Shown here piece after piece: positions 39,251 through 50,538 of a stretch of DNA of 64,000 bases. Every line of letters begins with the position of its first letter. The first letter of the stretch is position 1. Below the pieces are notes generated by a model, which had not been told where the DNA came from, made no database searches, and worked only from the letters and a program-made list of their open reading frames with translations. Origin of the DNA: Cannabis sativa (lineage: Eukaryota; Streptophyta; Magnoliopsida; Rosales; Cannabaceae); NCBI RefSeq assembly GCF_029168945.1, contig NC_083607.1, forward strand, positions 35,759,257 through 35,823,256, in the 5' to 3' direction. Both the position numbers and the translations under genes were made by a program.

Positions 39251-39727
39251 AACTTAGAATATTGATAATTTTATAGTGTTTAATTTGAAATTTATAATTT
39301 ATAGTTGATAATTTTAATTGTATTTGAATATTTAAGTTGAAATATAGAATTTACATATGAGTATATTAGTTTTATTGTATTTTTTGAAAAGTGTTTTTTT
39401 AATACTTTAATGTTTATTCAATTTATATTTCTTTTAACATTAATTTAAACTATAACTATTTTAATCTTGAAAGGCATATACTATACATTTATTTTTTTAA
39501 AGCAATTATTTGAATACCAAAAACTAACAACAATAATAAAAAATAAAAAATAAAGATCGGTTTAAACGAGTTAACCCGACTAAACTGATGAAAATCATTG
39601 GCCGAGTTACACTTTTTTATTTTTTCATTGAACGTGTTACAATTAGATATTTGTAACTCGACATTTATATTGGGTTGGTAAAAAATATACTATATACCGA
39701 CCAAACCGATCGATATACACCCGTAGT
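39251..39727. other. A+T-rich intergenic DNA
   Basis: No coding signal is supported. Non-coding and A+T rich, with short ATTT/AAAT runs. Confidence 0.5.
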
Positions 39728-39803
39728 TATTAATATTTGGTCTAACGTTTGTCATTGAGCAACACAATGACAAGTGTGTAGTCTTATCAATGGTACTACA
39801 TCC
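39728..39803 (+). promoter_or_regulatory. Conserved upstream block, copy 1 (before coiled-coil gene 1)
   Basis: A block containing GTGTGTAGTCTTATCAATGG and TACTACATCC (39774-39803). It is almost identical to 42006-42083 and similar to 41446-41600. It lies about 200 bp before the ATG at 40004. Its position ahead of both paralogous genes suggests shared promoter or leader DNA carried along by duplication. Confidence 0.55.
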
Positions 39804-40003
39804 TTATTAATAATCAAATAAGCAAAATAAATAAATAAATAAATAAAATAAAGACAACAAAAAAGACAAAAGAGTTAGGTATCTCACTACTCAATAAATT
39901 AAGATTACCATTTACCAAACTTATCTCACCTCCTAACTCTAACTCAATCCTTATTTTTTCAATACCCTCTACTGGTTCACTATAACTTGCATATTTATTG
40001 CGA

Positions 40004-40414
40004 ATGGAAAATCATGAAGCAATACCCTCTACAAGTTCACTTAATAAATCTTCTCATGAAAATAGCAATTCTGGATTCATGCACAATTTGTCACTACCTC
40101 CATCTCCTTTACGCTATCTTAATCATATTGAGAAGAGGCTATGGGATGCCGAGCAAAAAATATTGCTAGCCGATGAACAAAAAAAGCTTTTGGTATCACA
40201 AGTTTCTTATTACAAAACAAAGATCTCCGATCTAAAGCATGATGTAAAAATCCGTCGACAGATATCTTCTAGGGATGCGAATGACGTTGATAGAATAAAA
40301 AGGGCCTTGGCACATATGAAGCATGAAGCATGTGCTCAATACAAAAGAAACCTTGAAATGCTGATTGGTGGTGACAGTGGATCTGAAAAAATAGCAGGTC
40401 CTAGTCAACTCTAA
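40004..40414 (+). CDS. Small coiled-coil protein 1 (function unknown)
   Basis: ATG at 40004 gives MENHEAIPSTSSLNKSS, a polar Ser/Asn-rich head, then a long charged helical part from about residue 40 (YLNHIEKRLWDAEQKILLAD) with heptad-like spacing of hydrophobics, ending in HEACAQYKRNLEMLIGG and a short Ser/Gly tail. It is about 136 aa, with no membrane segment or catalytic motif. The product at 42352-42897 shares the YLN, KI..L and EA..QY.KNLEM motifs in the same order, so the two are probably paralogues. It is uninterrupted, has its own upstream block and lies in the least TE-rich part of the window, so it may be a real gene, but it could equally be a passenger of an unrecognised element. 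No family is recognised. Confidence 0.6.
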   Translation: MENHEAIPSTSSLNKSSHENSNSGFMHNLSLPPSPLRYLNHIEKRLWDAEQKILLADEQKKLLVSQVSYYKTKISDLKHDVKIRRQISSRDANDVDRIKRALAHMKHEACAQYKRNLEMLIGGDSGSEKIAGPSQL

Positions 40415-40820
40415 TTTACTATGCTTGAAGTGTTAGTGATGTTGAATTATGTAGTGTGAACAATGTTTAATTTAAGTAGTTACTACCATATTCATGTTTT
40501 GAATGTATTATTTTTGTATTTTTATGTCTAATGTATTTTGAGTTGTCATTTATTTTAATATACATTAACAACTATTTCTTAACATTTATTTAAAATTTAA
40601 AAAAAACCTTACAAATAATAATAAAAAAATAAAAAAATATCTAGTTAACTGTATAAAATAATATACCACAAAATGTAAATAGGACACTTATATAATAATA
40701 TATTTTTAAAACACATTTGGTATAGTGATATGTCTTATATAAATACCCCTAAATAGGGAATGTTTAGAATACCACTTACTATTATATTGCACTTGCATAT
40801 AAAAACTCTTTAAATTAACT

Positions 40821-41210
40821 ATGTCTTCCTCTCTTGTGACTTCCATCAATACTCGTCCAAAGTGCCATTGTGGCACAGATTCAGTATGCCGAACTTCAAG
40901 GAGTGAAGAGAATCCTGGTAGAAGATTTTGGCATTGTGGAAACTATGTAAGTTTTCCTTACACTTATTTTTTTTTTTTAAAAAAATAAAATAGATTTTCT
41001 TGAAAAGTTTAAGCTATGGGTTATCATCAAGATTTTGTTTTTCTTAATTTTTTATTTTAAGATCGAGATTCTTGTAAGGTATGTCATTTTTTCGAGTGGG
41101 TGGATCTAGATGTTCTGGTTGGAGCTAATGTAGTACTGCAGAGGTTGGAAAGAAAAATTGAGGACCAAAGTAAAAGATCAAGTTACTTAAGAAATTTGTG
41201 TTATTCCTAA
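40821..41210 (+). CDS. GRF-type zinc-finger mini-protein (two exons)
   Basis: Exon 1 (40821-40947) encodes MSSSLVTSINTRPKCHCGTD and SEENPGRRFWHCGNY. Exon 2 (41062-41210) encodes RDSCKVCHFFEWVDLDVLVG then a short charged helix, QRLERKIEDQSK. The Cys spacing and the NPGRRFW and FFEWVD motifs match the GRF zinc finger, a single-stranded nucleic-acid-binding finger found in plant and DNA-repair proteins. A canonical GTAAGT donor at 40948 and a TTTTAAG acceptor at 41061 frame the intron, but they do not keep the phase. A donor at 40952 (GTTTTC) would restore it, or one base has been gained or lost. The product would be about 90 aa, so it may be functional or a recent pseudogene. Confidence 0.65.
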
Positions 41211-42005
41211 TTTGTGTTGAATAAAATTATTGTTGTACTGAAAATGTATAACTAATCCATGATATCAGTGTTTGTTTTTTATTAAACTTATGTAATCAGT
41301 AGTTTGAGTTAATATGTTGTAATGTATAATTAATATCATGGATCCCTATTATAATATTAATGTGTTATGTTGTTGGTTACAAAAAAATGTCATAAATTAT
41401 TATTATTATTATTAATATTATTATTATTATTATCTTAGGTTAGTACGTTTTAATAATACAATCACTACTGTGTGGTCTTATCAATAGTACTATATATTCT
41501 CATTTTAGCTAATATAACCTACAATTTTATGTACTATATAACTCTTTTCTTTACTTTAAACGCAATAAGAACAAAGTGACATGCATGCAAAAATTGATTA
41601 GCCTTTGAATGACATTAAAATATAAATAAAAAATAAAATAAAAATGGTCATCATCTCTTCACAGAAACAAAATCACTTTACATAATTTATTGTTTTGGTA
41701 AAACATTAGGTCTTGGACAAATAATTAAATTCTTAACATGAGCATCCCTCTCTCCTCTAATAAATTTGCCATGCATAGCAAACATTGGGTCATGCATCAC
41801 ATACTTTTTATACAAAATTAATATACCCAAATCAGTGAGTGAATATATACTATGAATAAATAATGCAGATATTATTAGATAAATATATTATATACCTTAG
41901 CAAATATTAAATTATCTGATATAATATTACTTTAAAAAATATTGAAATAACCTACAACTTTATCTGATATAATATATGAGTTATGAGTTAGGGGGCATAT
42001 GAGTT
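41211..42005. other. A+T-rich intergenic DNA with a further copy of the upstream block
   Basis: Non-coding. It contains a third copy of the upstream block at about 41446-41600, including TGTGTGGTCTTATCAATAGT and the later stretch AAAGTGACATGCATGC. It also has an imperfect ATT/TTA repeat near 41395-41435. No gene follows this copy directly. Confidence 0.5.
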
Positions 42006-42190
42006 ATTAGTATTTGGTCTACCCTGATTAAGTTTATAGCAACACAATAAGAAGTGTGTAGTCTTATCAATGGTACTACATCCTAATTTTAGCAAATATA
42101 ACATACAACTTTATGTACTATATATCGTTTTGCTTTACTTTAAACACAACAAAAGCAAAGTGACATGCGTGTAAGAGTTGATTGCTTTAC
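42006..42190 (+). promoter_or_regulatory. Conserved upstream block, copy 2 (before coiled-coil gene 2)
   Basis: It shares a 30-base identical core (42054-42083) with 39774-39803, and its right part, through AAAGCAAAGTGACATGCGTG, with 41530-41590. It lies about 270 bp before the presumed start of coiled-coil gene 2. A weaker further copy is seen near 42204-42250. Confidence 0.55.
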
Positions 42191-42351
42191 TTTGGGTTTT
42201 GGTACCAACACAATGACTAATGTATAATAGTCTTAACTAATGGTAAAAAAGTTTGAAAGAGATTAATATAAATACGTGTGTTTTACTTTAAGAAAGTCAC
42301 ATTTTTCTTGATCCACTAACTTGAATAGAACTCCTTCAACTCACAAAAAAC

Positions 42352-42897
42352 ATAGTGAGTGAAGCTTCATCCTCTGATGATACTTTCAATCCCATGCTTA
42401 AACAAAATAATATTATTGATGATATTATTCTAAGAGAGGCATATACACCCAAAGTTCATTCCCGACTTCCTGAAGATGCCCTAAAGTATCTCAATGGTCT
42501 TGAGGTTAAGTATTTTGACAATGATTTAGAACTTTTGAGAAAATCAAGTGAGCTCCGAGAAGTTAAAGAAAAGATAGATACTTTGAGGAAAAAAATCACT
42601 GAGCTGGAGAGAAGAGCTATGGATACCGAAGCCAAATGTTACAAAATTAATGAAGAACGGTTGCTAAAAGAGATGGCTTGGGACACGGAACTTGCTGCAC
42701 TGGATGTTAAGTTTATCACCCTAAAACGTGAAGCTGTGAGTCAATACACAAAGAATTTGGAGATGCGACTTGATGAAGTATGTTCGAAGGGCAAAAAGAA
42801 AGAACTTAAATTTGATAGTTATTTAGTTGTGATTTCTTTATATCTAGTTGCTTTTTTTTTTTTTTTTTGCTTAATGGCTGTCATTTCAAAATATTAA
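42352..42897 (+). pseudogene. Small coiled-coil protein 2 (paralogue of gene 1; start codon changed)
   Basis: The frame reads from ATAGTGAGTGAAGC, where gene 1 has ATGG...GAAGC, so the expected ATG seems to have become ATA at 42352. The next in-frame Met is in NPMLKQNN. The product is a charged coiled coil (LEVKYFDNDLELLRKSSELR, EKIDTLRKKITELERRAMD) ending in KREAVSQYTKNLEMRLDEV, which matches gene 1. The tail then diverges into a hydrophobic segment (LVVISLYLVAFFFFFCLMAV), partly encoded by a T-run at 42853-42868, that could be a chance membrane helix. It is either a pseudogene or a gene using a downstream start. Confidence 0.55.
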
Positions 42898-43123
42898 CAA
42901 TGTTGCTTTTAATTTTCTTCTAAAAGTTTATTTTATCTTTTTTAGTGTTATTTATCATGAAGAGCTGAAGGGCAATGAGTTAAACTTTTTTCTTTTTATT
43001 TAATATAAAATTTTTTACAATGCATATTTATAATATAGTTTTTGAAAATATGAATAAAAATTAATTATTACAAAGTAACAATTTTTGTATAGTTACAGAA
43101 TAGCAGGTTGTATAGTGTAAAAA
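42898..43123. other. A+T-rich spacer
   Basis: Nothing recognisable lies between the coiled-coil gene and the tandem repeat. Confidence 0.5.
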
Positions 43124-43902
43124 ATCTTAAATTGAGGTAAGAATCACACAATAAATATTTATTTCAATAAGAAAAATTATTTCTAACTTATACAGATAAA
43201 CATGCATACCATATATTGTAACACAATATTTGGTTACATTTGGTTAAAGTCTTACATATACAAGACCCACAAGGTAGTTACATATACAAATTATATGATT
43301 GCTTAACAATGCATATTCTGAAAGGCATATCAAGGCATAAACATCTAATACAAACAGTACCATAATAAACATCTTAAGTTGAGATAAGAATTACACCATA
43401 AATATTTATTTCAATAAGAAAAAATATTTCTAACTTATACAGATAATACCTAAGATCATAACTAAACATGCATATCATATATTGTAACACAATATTTGGT
43501 TACATTTTTTTTAAGTCTTACATATACAAGACCCACAAGGTAGTTACATATACAAATTATATAATTGCTTAGCAATACATATTCTGAAAAGCATATCAAG
43601 GCATAAGCATCTAATGCAAACAGTACCATAATAAACATCTTAAGTTGAGATAAGAATCACACAATAAATATTTATATCAATAAAAAAAAATATTTCTAAC
43701 TTATACAGATAATATCTAAGATCATAACTAAACATGCATATCATATATTGTAACACAATATTTGGTTACATTTGGTCAAAGTCTTACATATACAAGACCC
43801 ACAAGGTAGTTACATCTACAAATTATATAATTGCTTAACAATGCATATTCTAAAAGGCATATCAAGGCATAAACATCTAATGCAAACAGTACCATAATAA
43901 AC
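43124..43902 (+). repeat. Tandem repeat, three copies of a 247-266 bp unit
   Basis: Unit starts (ATCTTAA(A/G)TTGAG) fall at 43124, 43371 and 43637. All share TCTTACATATACAAGACCCA and AGGCATATCAAGGCATAA. The first unit lacks a segment of about 19 bp, TACCTAAGATCATAACTA, present in the other two. The array ends 51 bp from the last codon of the ULP1-like gene on -, so it lies in that gene's 3' flank. Confidence 0.93.
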
Positions 43903-43953
43903 AGGTTGAGAAAAAATAACCGAGTATTCTTCCAATTAAAAAGTATTCAAATG

Positions 43954-44542
43954 TTACTCATTGTCTCCGACCAAGTCTCTCATAGTCAAACCACTGCCGG
44001 TGGACATTCTCTTCCTAGACATAGTTGAGGACGAAGGCATCATGTTTTTCGCTCGTGACTTCTTATTTTTAAACCTTGGATCAACATGGGATTTCTCAGG
44101 AGACTTGATAATCAATTCCTTGTCAGAACGTACAGGAGTAGATGGGGGAACATCTAAGACATTGTTAACTGAATACATCTCAACAACATCTGCCAAAATA
44201 GTAGCCTTACACTCATTTTTTGGATGCTGAATTAGATTCATCATGATATTAAACCTGTCTTGACTGGTTACATGCTGAAAGTTGGAAGACAAAATAAATA
44301 TTAGTTAATTATTGCTTATCCACTATATGAAATTTTTAATTTAAGTTTAATTTCAATCACTTGTACTTGAAAAAATACCTCAACATCAATTTCAGCAACA
44401 TTGCCTCTATTCAAGAAATGTTCCATGAATTTCATTACGTATACGCCACAATCGACCCCATTATCTTGATACGACACTTGTTTTGCATAATCTAGGGGAA
44501 GTGATGCAAAGTTAAATTTCTCTCCTAATGCCAGAGCCATAT
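43954..44542 (-). pseudogene. ULP1-like protease gene, 3' exons with the catalytic Cys
   Basis: Exon 44542-44379 reads ALALGEKFNFASLPLDYAKQ then VSYQDNGVDCGVYVMKFMEH, the C48 Cys motif, and ends at a GAG|GTATTT donor. The last exon, 44274-43954, follows a TTTCAG acceptor and encodes HVTSQDRFNIMMNLIQHPKN and a basic tail (RFKNKKSRAKN). The gene is cut at 44543 by a gypsy element, and its upstream exons resume at 55650 on the far side. Its Cys-region sequence is clearly different from the MULE-borne ULP copies. ULP1 enzymes process SUMO or remove it from proteins. Confidence 0.87.
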
Positions 44543-46586
44543 TGTAACGCCCTAATGCTAAGGCACACTATAGTGCTTTTTCAATTACAGTGCTATCTTT
44601 GCTAATCAAAGAATTTTCTTGAAAAACGTGTCAAATTAAACCTTTTATATTAATTATAAAATTTATAATTTATAAAATTATTTACAAGTATCGGGACCCT
44701 GTTTTCAAACTTTTTAAACATAATACTTCAAATACATAATATCCAAGTCGCACAGCGACTACAAAATACAACCCCAGAAGTCCCGAGACTGAATACTCCA
44801 GGTCGCGCTGCTTCGACATGTACAACCTCATCCCAACTCAGGTTCACTCCTGTTCAGCTTTCGCCTTTCCTTTACCTACACATGGAAGCAGAACTGTGAG
44901 TCGACCGACTCAGTAAGAGAAGCATATAACATATCATATAATCTCCGACTTGTATTTAGGCGCCCATACACCTATTTACAAGGCTCAACAGATGAGTAAG
45001 AACGTTCAATACTAGGGTATAGCCACTATACAACATACACTGCGTACCTCACTATACGAGTGTTGGTGAGTACCACTGAGTGATATACCACCCACACTCA
45101 GAACTTTCCCGTACTTGTGCTGGTATCACTGTAATGTACTCTCAAACAATATTCACTATACCAATACACTCTGTACCAAAACCATACAAGTGTTGGTAGT
45201 CCAATAAACAATTTAAGCATGCATATACACATAACATATACATACACTCAGATATCAATATCACACATTATATACAGTTCTTACCTTCTTTCCAGATTCA
45301 AGTGTCCTGGCCTACCTGAACAGAAAGTCTCGTGCTAGATGGATGCCTTAATCACATTATGAAACTGGGTAAGTTACAAGATTAAAACCCTAATCCTGGG
45401 AAACCCGAACCCACAACCCTAGGTTCTGTTATACTTTCTAGGGGTTAATCTAACTCTCAAAATAGGAAAACACCCAACCACGACACCAAATGGACGAAAA
45501 TTGAGGAAATGAAATGCCCGGGGAACCCTACCAAAACCAGCTAGTCAGTTTTACACGTACGTGTAAAACAGGTTACCCGGTTTGCACCAGTTCACCTTAG
45601 AAATTTCATTTCTTGCTTAAAACTCCACCAAACGCAACCAAACCTTCCAGAGTACCTAATTAGGTTATACACAACATAATCCAACAAGTATTTCACAGAA
45701 AAACATACAAAATCAATTTATGCCATTAGAGATCAAAGCTTTGAACTCAAAGCTCAAACTTGCATAAATCCAACACAATATATTGAAATCAGCTGCAAGA
45801 ACTTGAAACCAACTCAAATGAACCCTAAAATTTGAATCCTAAACATTCCAAACCATAACAGCCACTAATTCATAAAATCACAACATGAAACCAACTAAAA
45901 CCTTGAGAAAATTTAGCTAAGAGTGTCTAAGGTTACCTTGGATTAAAGAGTGCTTGATTCCTTAGCTTCAATCCAGCAAAACACCAAGATTTGAGGGTGA
46001 TTCCCTCTAGTTTTGTCCCAGCCGAAAGAGAGAAAGAGAGAAAGAGAGAAAGGGTTCTCCAATTTTACTTTTTTTCTTTAATTTCCTCTAATTTCCCAAA
46101 TAGAAAAGGATTTCTAATTAGTCCTTGCTGAAATTAACTAATGCTAGGTGTCACTCCTATAGGCAGCCACCCAATACTCCATTTAACCAAATGACTAAAT
46201 TTCCCTTTGACTTAAAATTAGGGTAATTCTAAAGGTAGGGGTAAAATGGTCAAATTCCATAACCCCGCTTAATCCCGATATTTTAATTTCTCTAAAATAT
46301 TTCACACTAAGAAATAAGATTCTAAACTTACCCATGTGATTAAACTAGCCATCCATCGCATTTTCCGTTGTCGCCGAGGAAAAATTACAAAAATAACATA
46401 TTTCATATATAAGACAAATAATACCCCTAGAGTTTAATAAAATCTTCGGAATTGAGAAATTATAACTCTAATGCCCATTTCTAATATTGGGGTCCACAAA
46501 TAATTAAATTCATAAATAATTATAAAAATAATAGAAATTAGTGCTAATTGCCTTCACTAATCCATATTACTAAAGCGGTCATTATA
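44543..46586 (-). repeat. 3' LTR of the gypsy element (2044 bp)
   Basis: It starts TGTAACGCCC on +. Its other end reads GGTCATTATA where the partner LTR has GGTCATTACA, so the terminal dinucleotide has mutated. It lacks a segment of about 25 bp present in the partner near 54127. Confidence 0.92.
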
Positions 46587-46725
46587 ATTATGCCCCCGTT
46601 AAAAGAATTTCGTCCTCGAAATCTAACCTGAGTAGCTCTAGATGTTTAGTCCTCATGTGAGACTCTAATTCCCATGTGGATTCTTCCACCTTACTGTTCC
46701 TCTAGAGCACCTTAACTAGAGCAAT
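46587..46725 (-). pseudogene. End of the chromodomain and polypurine tract of the gypsy element
   Basis: This is the last part of pol after the nested solo LTR. Read on -, it still shows the EEST-like and ELESH-like remnant of the chromodomain tail, comparable with 63128-63260, followed by a purine tract (ACGGGGGCATAAT) beside the 3' LTR. GCAAT at 46721-46725 is one half of the solo LTR's target duplication. Confidence 0.7.
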
Positions 46726-47832
46726 TGTAAAGATCGCTTAGTTTAATTTGGAAATTAGCAGTTAATCACGTTTAATTATGAATTATTTATAGCTATTTAA
46801 ATAATTTATTATACTGTTATTACTGAATTCAGAGATGCCTTTTTATGTCATGTAGTAGTTTCCATAATTTTGCATTCCGGTGCCCGGTATCATGGAACTC
46901 GGTGTTTGGCTCAGTAAAATCACAACTTAGTATGTTAGTAGTTTGGGACGGTTTATTAGACATTGGGAATGTTGGGAATGGCCGGGAATTTAGAATTTCC
47001 CAAAAAATACCCCTTTAGTGTTAATTATGTTATTTTAGTGTGGAGGGGCAAAATGGTCTTTTTGCCCCAATGATATTTTGTCCTTTAGTGGACTTAGTAA
47101 ATGAATTTTATGTGTTTATTTTAATTATTTGTTGGCTGAAAAGAATAGTTAAAATCCCTTGTTTTATTTCATTTTACTTTTCAAAATTTCAAAGTTAGAG
47201 AAAATAGAAAAAAATTTGGAAAACACTCTCTCTTTTCCTCTCTCTCTCTCGGCTGGTTGTGTGGGTGCTAGGGCTGGATTTCCTTTGAATTTCAAGCTAT
47301 TTTTGGGTGATTCTAAGCTCTTGGTAAGCCTTGAATCTTGCTCTTTAGTTTTCTTAGTTTTCAGGAAAAAAATGAAAATGGTTGCACGTTCAATTTTGAT
47401 GTTGTTGCTGCTGTAGTTTTAGGTTGTTTTCTGTGATTTTCTATGCTTGAATTGAATGGAATTAAGTAGGTTTCATGCATGCTAGTTACTTAATTCAAGT
47501 TTGTGAAGTTTTGTTCAAAGGCTATGATTTTCAAAGAAATGTGTTCAATCTGTTAATTGCTTGCTGTAGATAATTGCTTTTGTTTTCAGAGGTTATTCTA
47601 GGCTTGATTAAGTTGATTTGGGCTGAATGGATGCATGTTAGTTGATTTTAACCAAGTTTGAGTTTAGAACTCAAAGCTTGGGCTTTAATGGTGATTTTCG
47701 TTTTTGTACTTTCTGGGCTGTGTTGATGCTTTAGAAATGTTCTAGGGGTTATATAGAACAGCTCTAGAAGTTTTGGTTTGGTTTGGAGTTGATTTGAGCA
47801 TTGTGTGAATTTTTGAAGTTCTGTCTGCGAGG

Positions 47833-47868
47833 AACCGGAATTCCGGTTGTGCATCCGGAATTCCGGAT
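47833..47868. other. Two adjacent 16-bp perfect palindromes in the solo LTR
   Basis: AACCGGAATTCCGGTT (47833-47848) and ATCCGGAATTCCGGAT (47853-47868), with a third imperfect one near 47890. The homologous LTR has three perfect ones, at 61953-61968, 61988-62003 and 62008-62023. Confidence 0.95.
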
Positions 47869-48254
47869 GGGGTTCTAAAATTTCCCAGAACTGGAATTCC
47901 GGTTGGGAAACTGGTCTACCGGTTGGGGAAAATTCTGGAACCCTAGTTTTCCTCGTTTTTATGTTATTTGGGGTATTGCCATGCTTTTTATCGATAGGGA
48001 AACTTTTAGTTCCTAGTTTAAGTCCCCGGGAAGTGATTTAGCATATCACTTATAGTGTTGTGATTTTTATGGTTTAGGAGCCTGTAATCCGCCGCGCAGA
48101 TAGTTCCAAATGTTGACCTAAGACACCTGAATTCGGAATCCAGGTAAGATTAGTATAACAGTATGCATATGTAGATTACATGTTTAGCGTGCATGTAGGA
48201 AGCCTGTTAGATTACATTAGATATGTATGTTGGCTTCGAACCATCCAACTGTGT

Positions 48255-48569
48255 CACGTCGGTACAAGCTGGAGTATGACCAGCAGCCGGAGTATGACCG
48301 GTTCGACCGATTAGGCTGACACTATATCACGTCGGTACAGGCTGGAGTATGACCAGCAGCCGGAGTATGACCGGTTCGACCGATTAGGCTGATACTTAGG
48401 TTGGTGGTTTCGTACTATTTGACGTATCACGTCGGTACAGGTTGGAGTATGACCAGCAGCCGGAGTATGACCGGTTCGACCGATCAGCCGATAATCGTAA
48501 CACGTCGGTACAGCCGGAGTATGACCAGCAGCCGGAGTATGACCGGCTCGACCGATCAGCCGTTACTTG
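48255..48569 (+). repeat. LTR subrepeats, four copies of a 70-100 bp unit
   Basis: CACGTCGGTACA starts units at 48255, 48328, 48428 and 48501. Each contains a doubled GGAGTATGACC motif and GACCGGTTCGACCGAT. The related LTR at 60904-63126 has about two copies, near 61445-61605. Confidence 0.93.
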
Positions 48570-49103
48570 TCAATAGTACCGTCCCTATGAACATTCGTAA
48601 CTCGCACCGTGTTGGACACGGCAGTTAGGGGGACTCAGTATCGTGTTGGACACGACAGTTAGGGTTATGATCAGGGGTATGGGCGTCTGATCATGACCGG
48701 GATTTATGTATGAGTATTATTATGCTTTTCTTACTGAGTCTGTCGACTCACAGTGCTATGTTTATGTGTAGGTAAAGGCAAGGCTAGAGCTGATGGACCG
48801 TGAACAAGCCTATGAAGATTGTACATGTCGGGGCGGTTAGGCCTGGAGCGTACGATCATCGGGACAGCAAGGCTATTTTTTTGTAATTAGTCGCTAGGCG
48901 ACAAGTATTTTGTATAAACAGTAAACTTTTGTAAATGATTTTGTAATCGGGATCCCGAGTCTTTTGTATAAATATTTTATAAGTTTAATTAAAAAGCAAA
49001 AATTTTAATTAATCACGTTTTCCATAAACCTCGTTGATTAGCAACGAGCTGCACAGGATGTTTAAAAATCACGTAATACGCCTATGTTAGTTAGGGTGTT
49101 ACA

Positions 49104-50461
49104 GCAATGGTCTTGTTCCGAAGAACCTTTTCTTTTTTGTCTAGGATCTGTACAGGTTGCTCTTCATATGATAAGTCTGATTGCAGTTCAAGGGCTTCAT
49201 AACTCAAGATATGAGGCGGGTCTGAAACATACTTCATCAACATTTAAATATGGAATACATCATGAACAGCCGACAAAGCTGGTGGTAAGGCTAACTGATA
49301 CGCTACCTGCCCGACCTTCTTAAGTATCTTAAATGGCCCAATGAACCTAGGGCTCAACTTACCCTTCTTCCTGAAGCGCCTAATACCCTTCATTGGTGAA
49401 ACCTGCAGGAAAACATGTTCCCCTGCCTGAAATGTGACATCTCTGCGCTTTGGATCAGCATAACTTTTCTGTCTGCTTTGAGAAGTAAGCATCCGAGCCT
49501 TGATCTTGTCAATAGCTTCATTGGTCCTCTGAACTAACTCTGGACCCAATTACCTCCTTTCTCCTGTTTCATCCCAATGAATAGGGGAGCGACATCTCCT
49601 ACCATATAGCATCTCATAGGGAGCCATCCCTATTGTACTCTGGTAGCTATTGTTATAGGATAATTCAATCAAAGGCAAGTACTTACTCCATGAACCCTCA
49701 AAGTCCATGACACAGGCTCGCAGTAAATCTTCTAGTATCTGAATTATTCTTTCTGACTGACCATCAGTCTGAGTGTGAAAGACTGTGCTAAACTTCAGCT
49801 TGGTACCCATAGCCTTCTGAAGACTCACCTAAAACTTCGATGTAAACTTTGGATCCCTGTCTGAAACAATAGATTTAGGGGCTCCATGGAGACGAACTAT
49901 CTGCTTTACATACAGTTCAGCGTAATGATCCACTGAATATGTAATTTTCACTGGCAGAAAATGAGCTGACTTTGTGAATCTGTCCACTATGACCCATACT
50001 GAATCATACATTCCTGTGGTTCTAGGTAATCCAGTTACAAAATCCATTGCAATGTCTTCCCACTTCAACTCAGGGAGGACCAAAGGTTGCAATAACCCTG
50101 CCGGCCATTGATGTTCAGCTTTGATTTGCTGGCAGGTTAAGCATTTGGACACGTAGTCCACCACATCTCTTTTCATCCCATACCCCCAGAAGTAAGGTTT
50201 TAAATCCTGATACATTTTGGTGGTTCCCGAATGCAATGAATAAGGTGTGGTGTGAGCTTCATCAAGTATCTCTTTCTTAAGCTCATCAACACCAGGAACA
50301 CAAACTCGAGCTTTATACAACAACATTCCACTACTCGAGACTGAAAAGTTTTTAGGTTGACCAGCTATTACCTCATCTCGAATCTTAATTAGCTCGGGGT
50401 CTTCTAGTTGTGCCTTTCTGATTCGTTTTAACAGATTAGATTGAAGTGTCAAGTTGTGCAA
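49104..50461 (-). pseudogene. Integrase of the gypsy element, up to the nested solo LTR
   Basis: The zinc region and start of the core lie at 50461-49829 (TTKMYQDLKPYFWGYGMKRD, CLTCQQIKAEH, DFVTGLPRTTGMYDSVWVIV). The core continues at 49828-49550 (HTQTDGQSERIIQILEDLLR, MAPYEMLYGRRCRSPI), and the C-terminal region at 49549-49244 (FLQVSPMKGIRRFRKKGKLS, FIGPFKILKKVGQVAYQLAL). Stops separate the three blocks. The final chromodomain part is interrupted at 49104 by the solo LTR. Confidence 0.88.
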
Positions 50462-50538
50462 CTTTCCAACTAAAACTCAATTCCTGCACTAACCATTTCA
50501 GAAGCTAGTTGAGGGGCTATCAAAACCGTGGTGCAAAC

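Larger units (their letters stand above)
46726..49103 (+). mobile_element. Solo LTR of a gypsy element (2378 bp)
   Basis: It begins TGTAAAGATCGC, ends GGTGTTACA, and is flanked by GCAAT at 46721-46725 and 49104-49108. It is homologous to the LTR at 60904-63126 but lies in the opposite orientation. No internal sequence is present, so the two LTRs of an inserted element have recombined to leave one. It sits inside the chromodomain of the older gypsy element. Confidence 0.94.

Noticed and set aside
47159..48041. Hydrophobic open frames near 47.2-48.0 kb that look like signal peptides.
   Set aside because: They are inside the solo gypsy LTR, are not kept in the related LTR in the same frame, and show no known domain.
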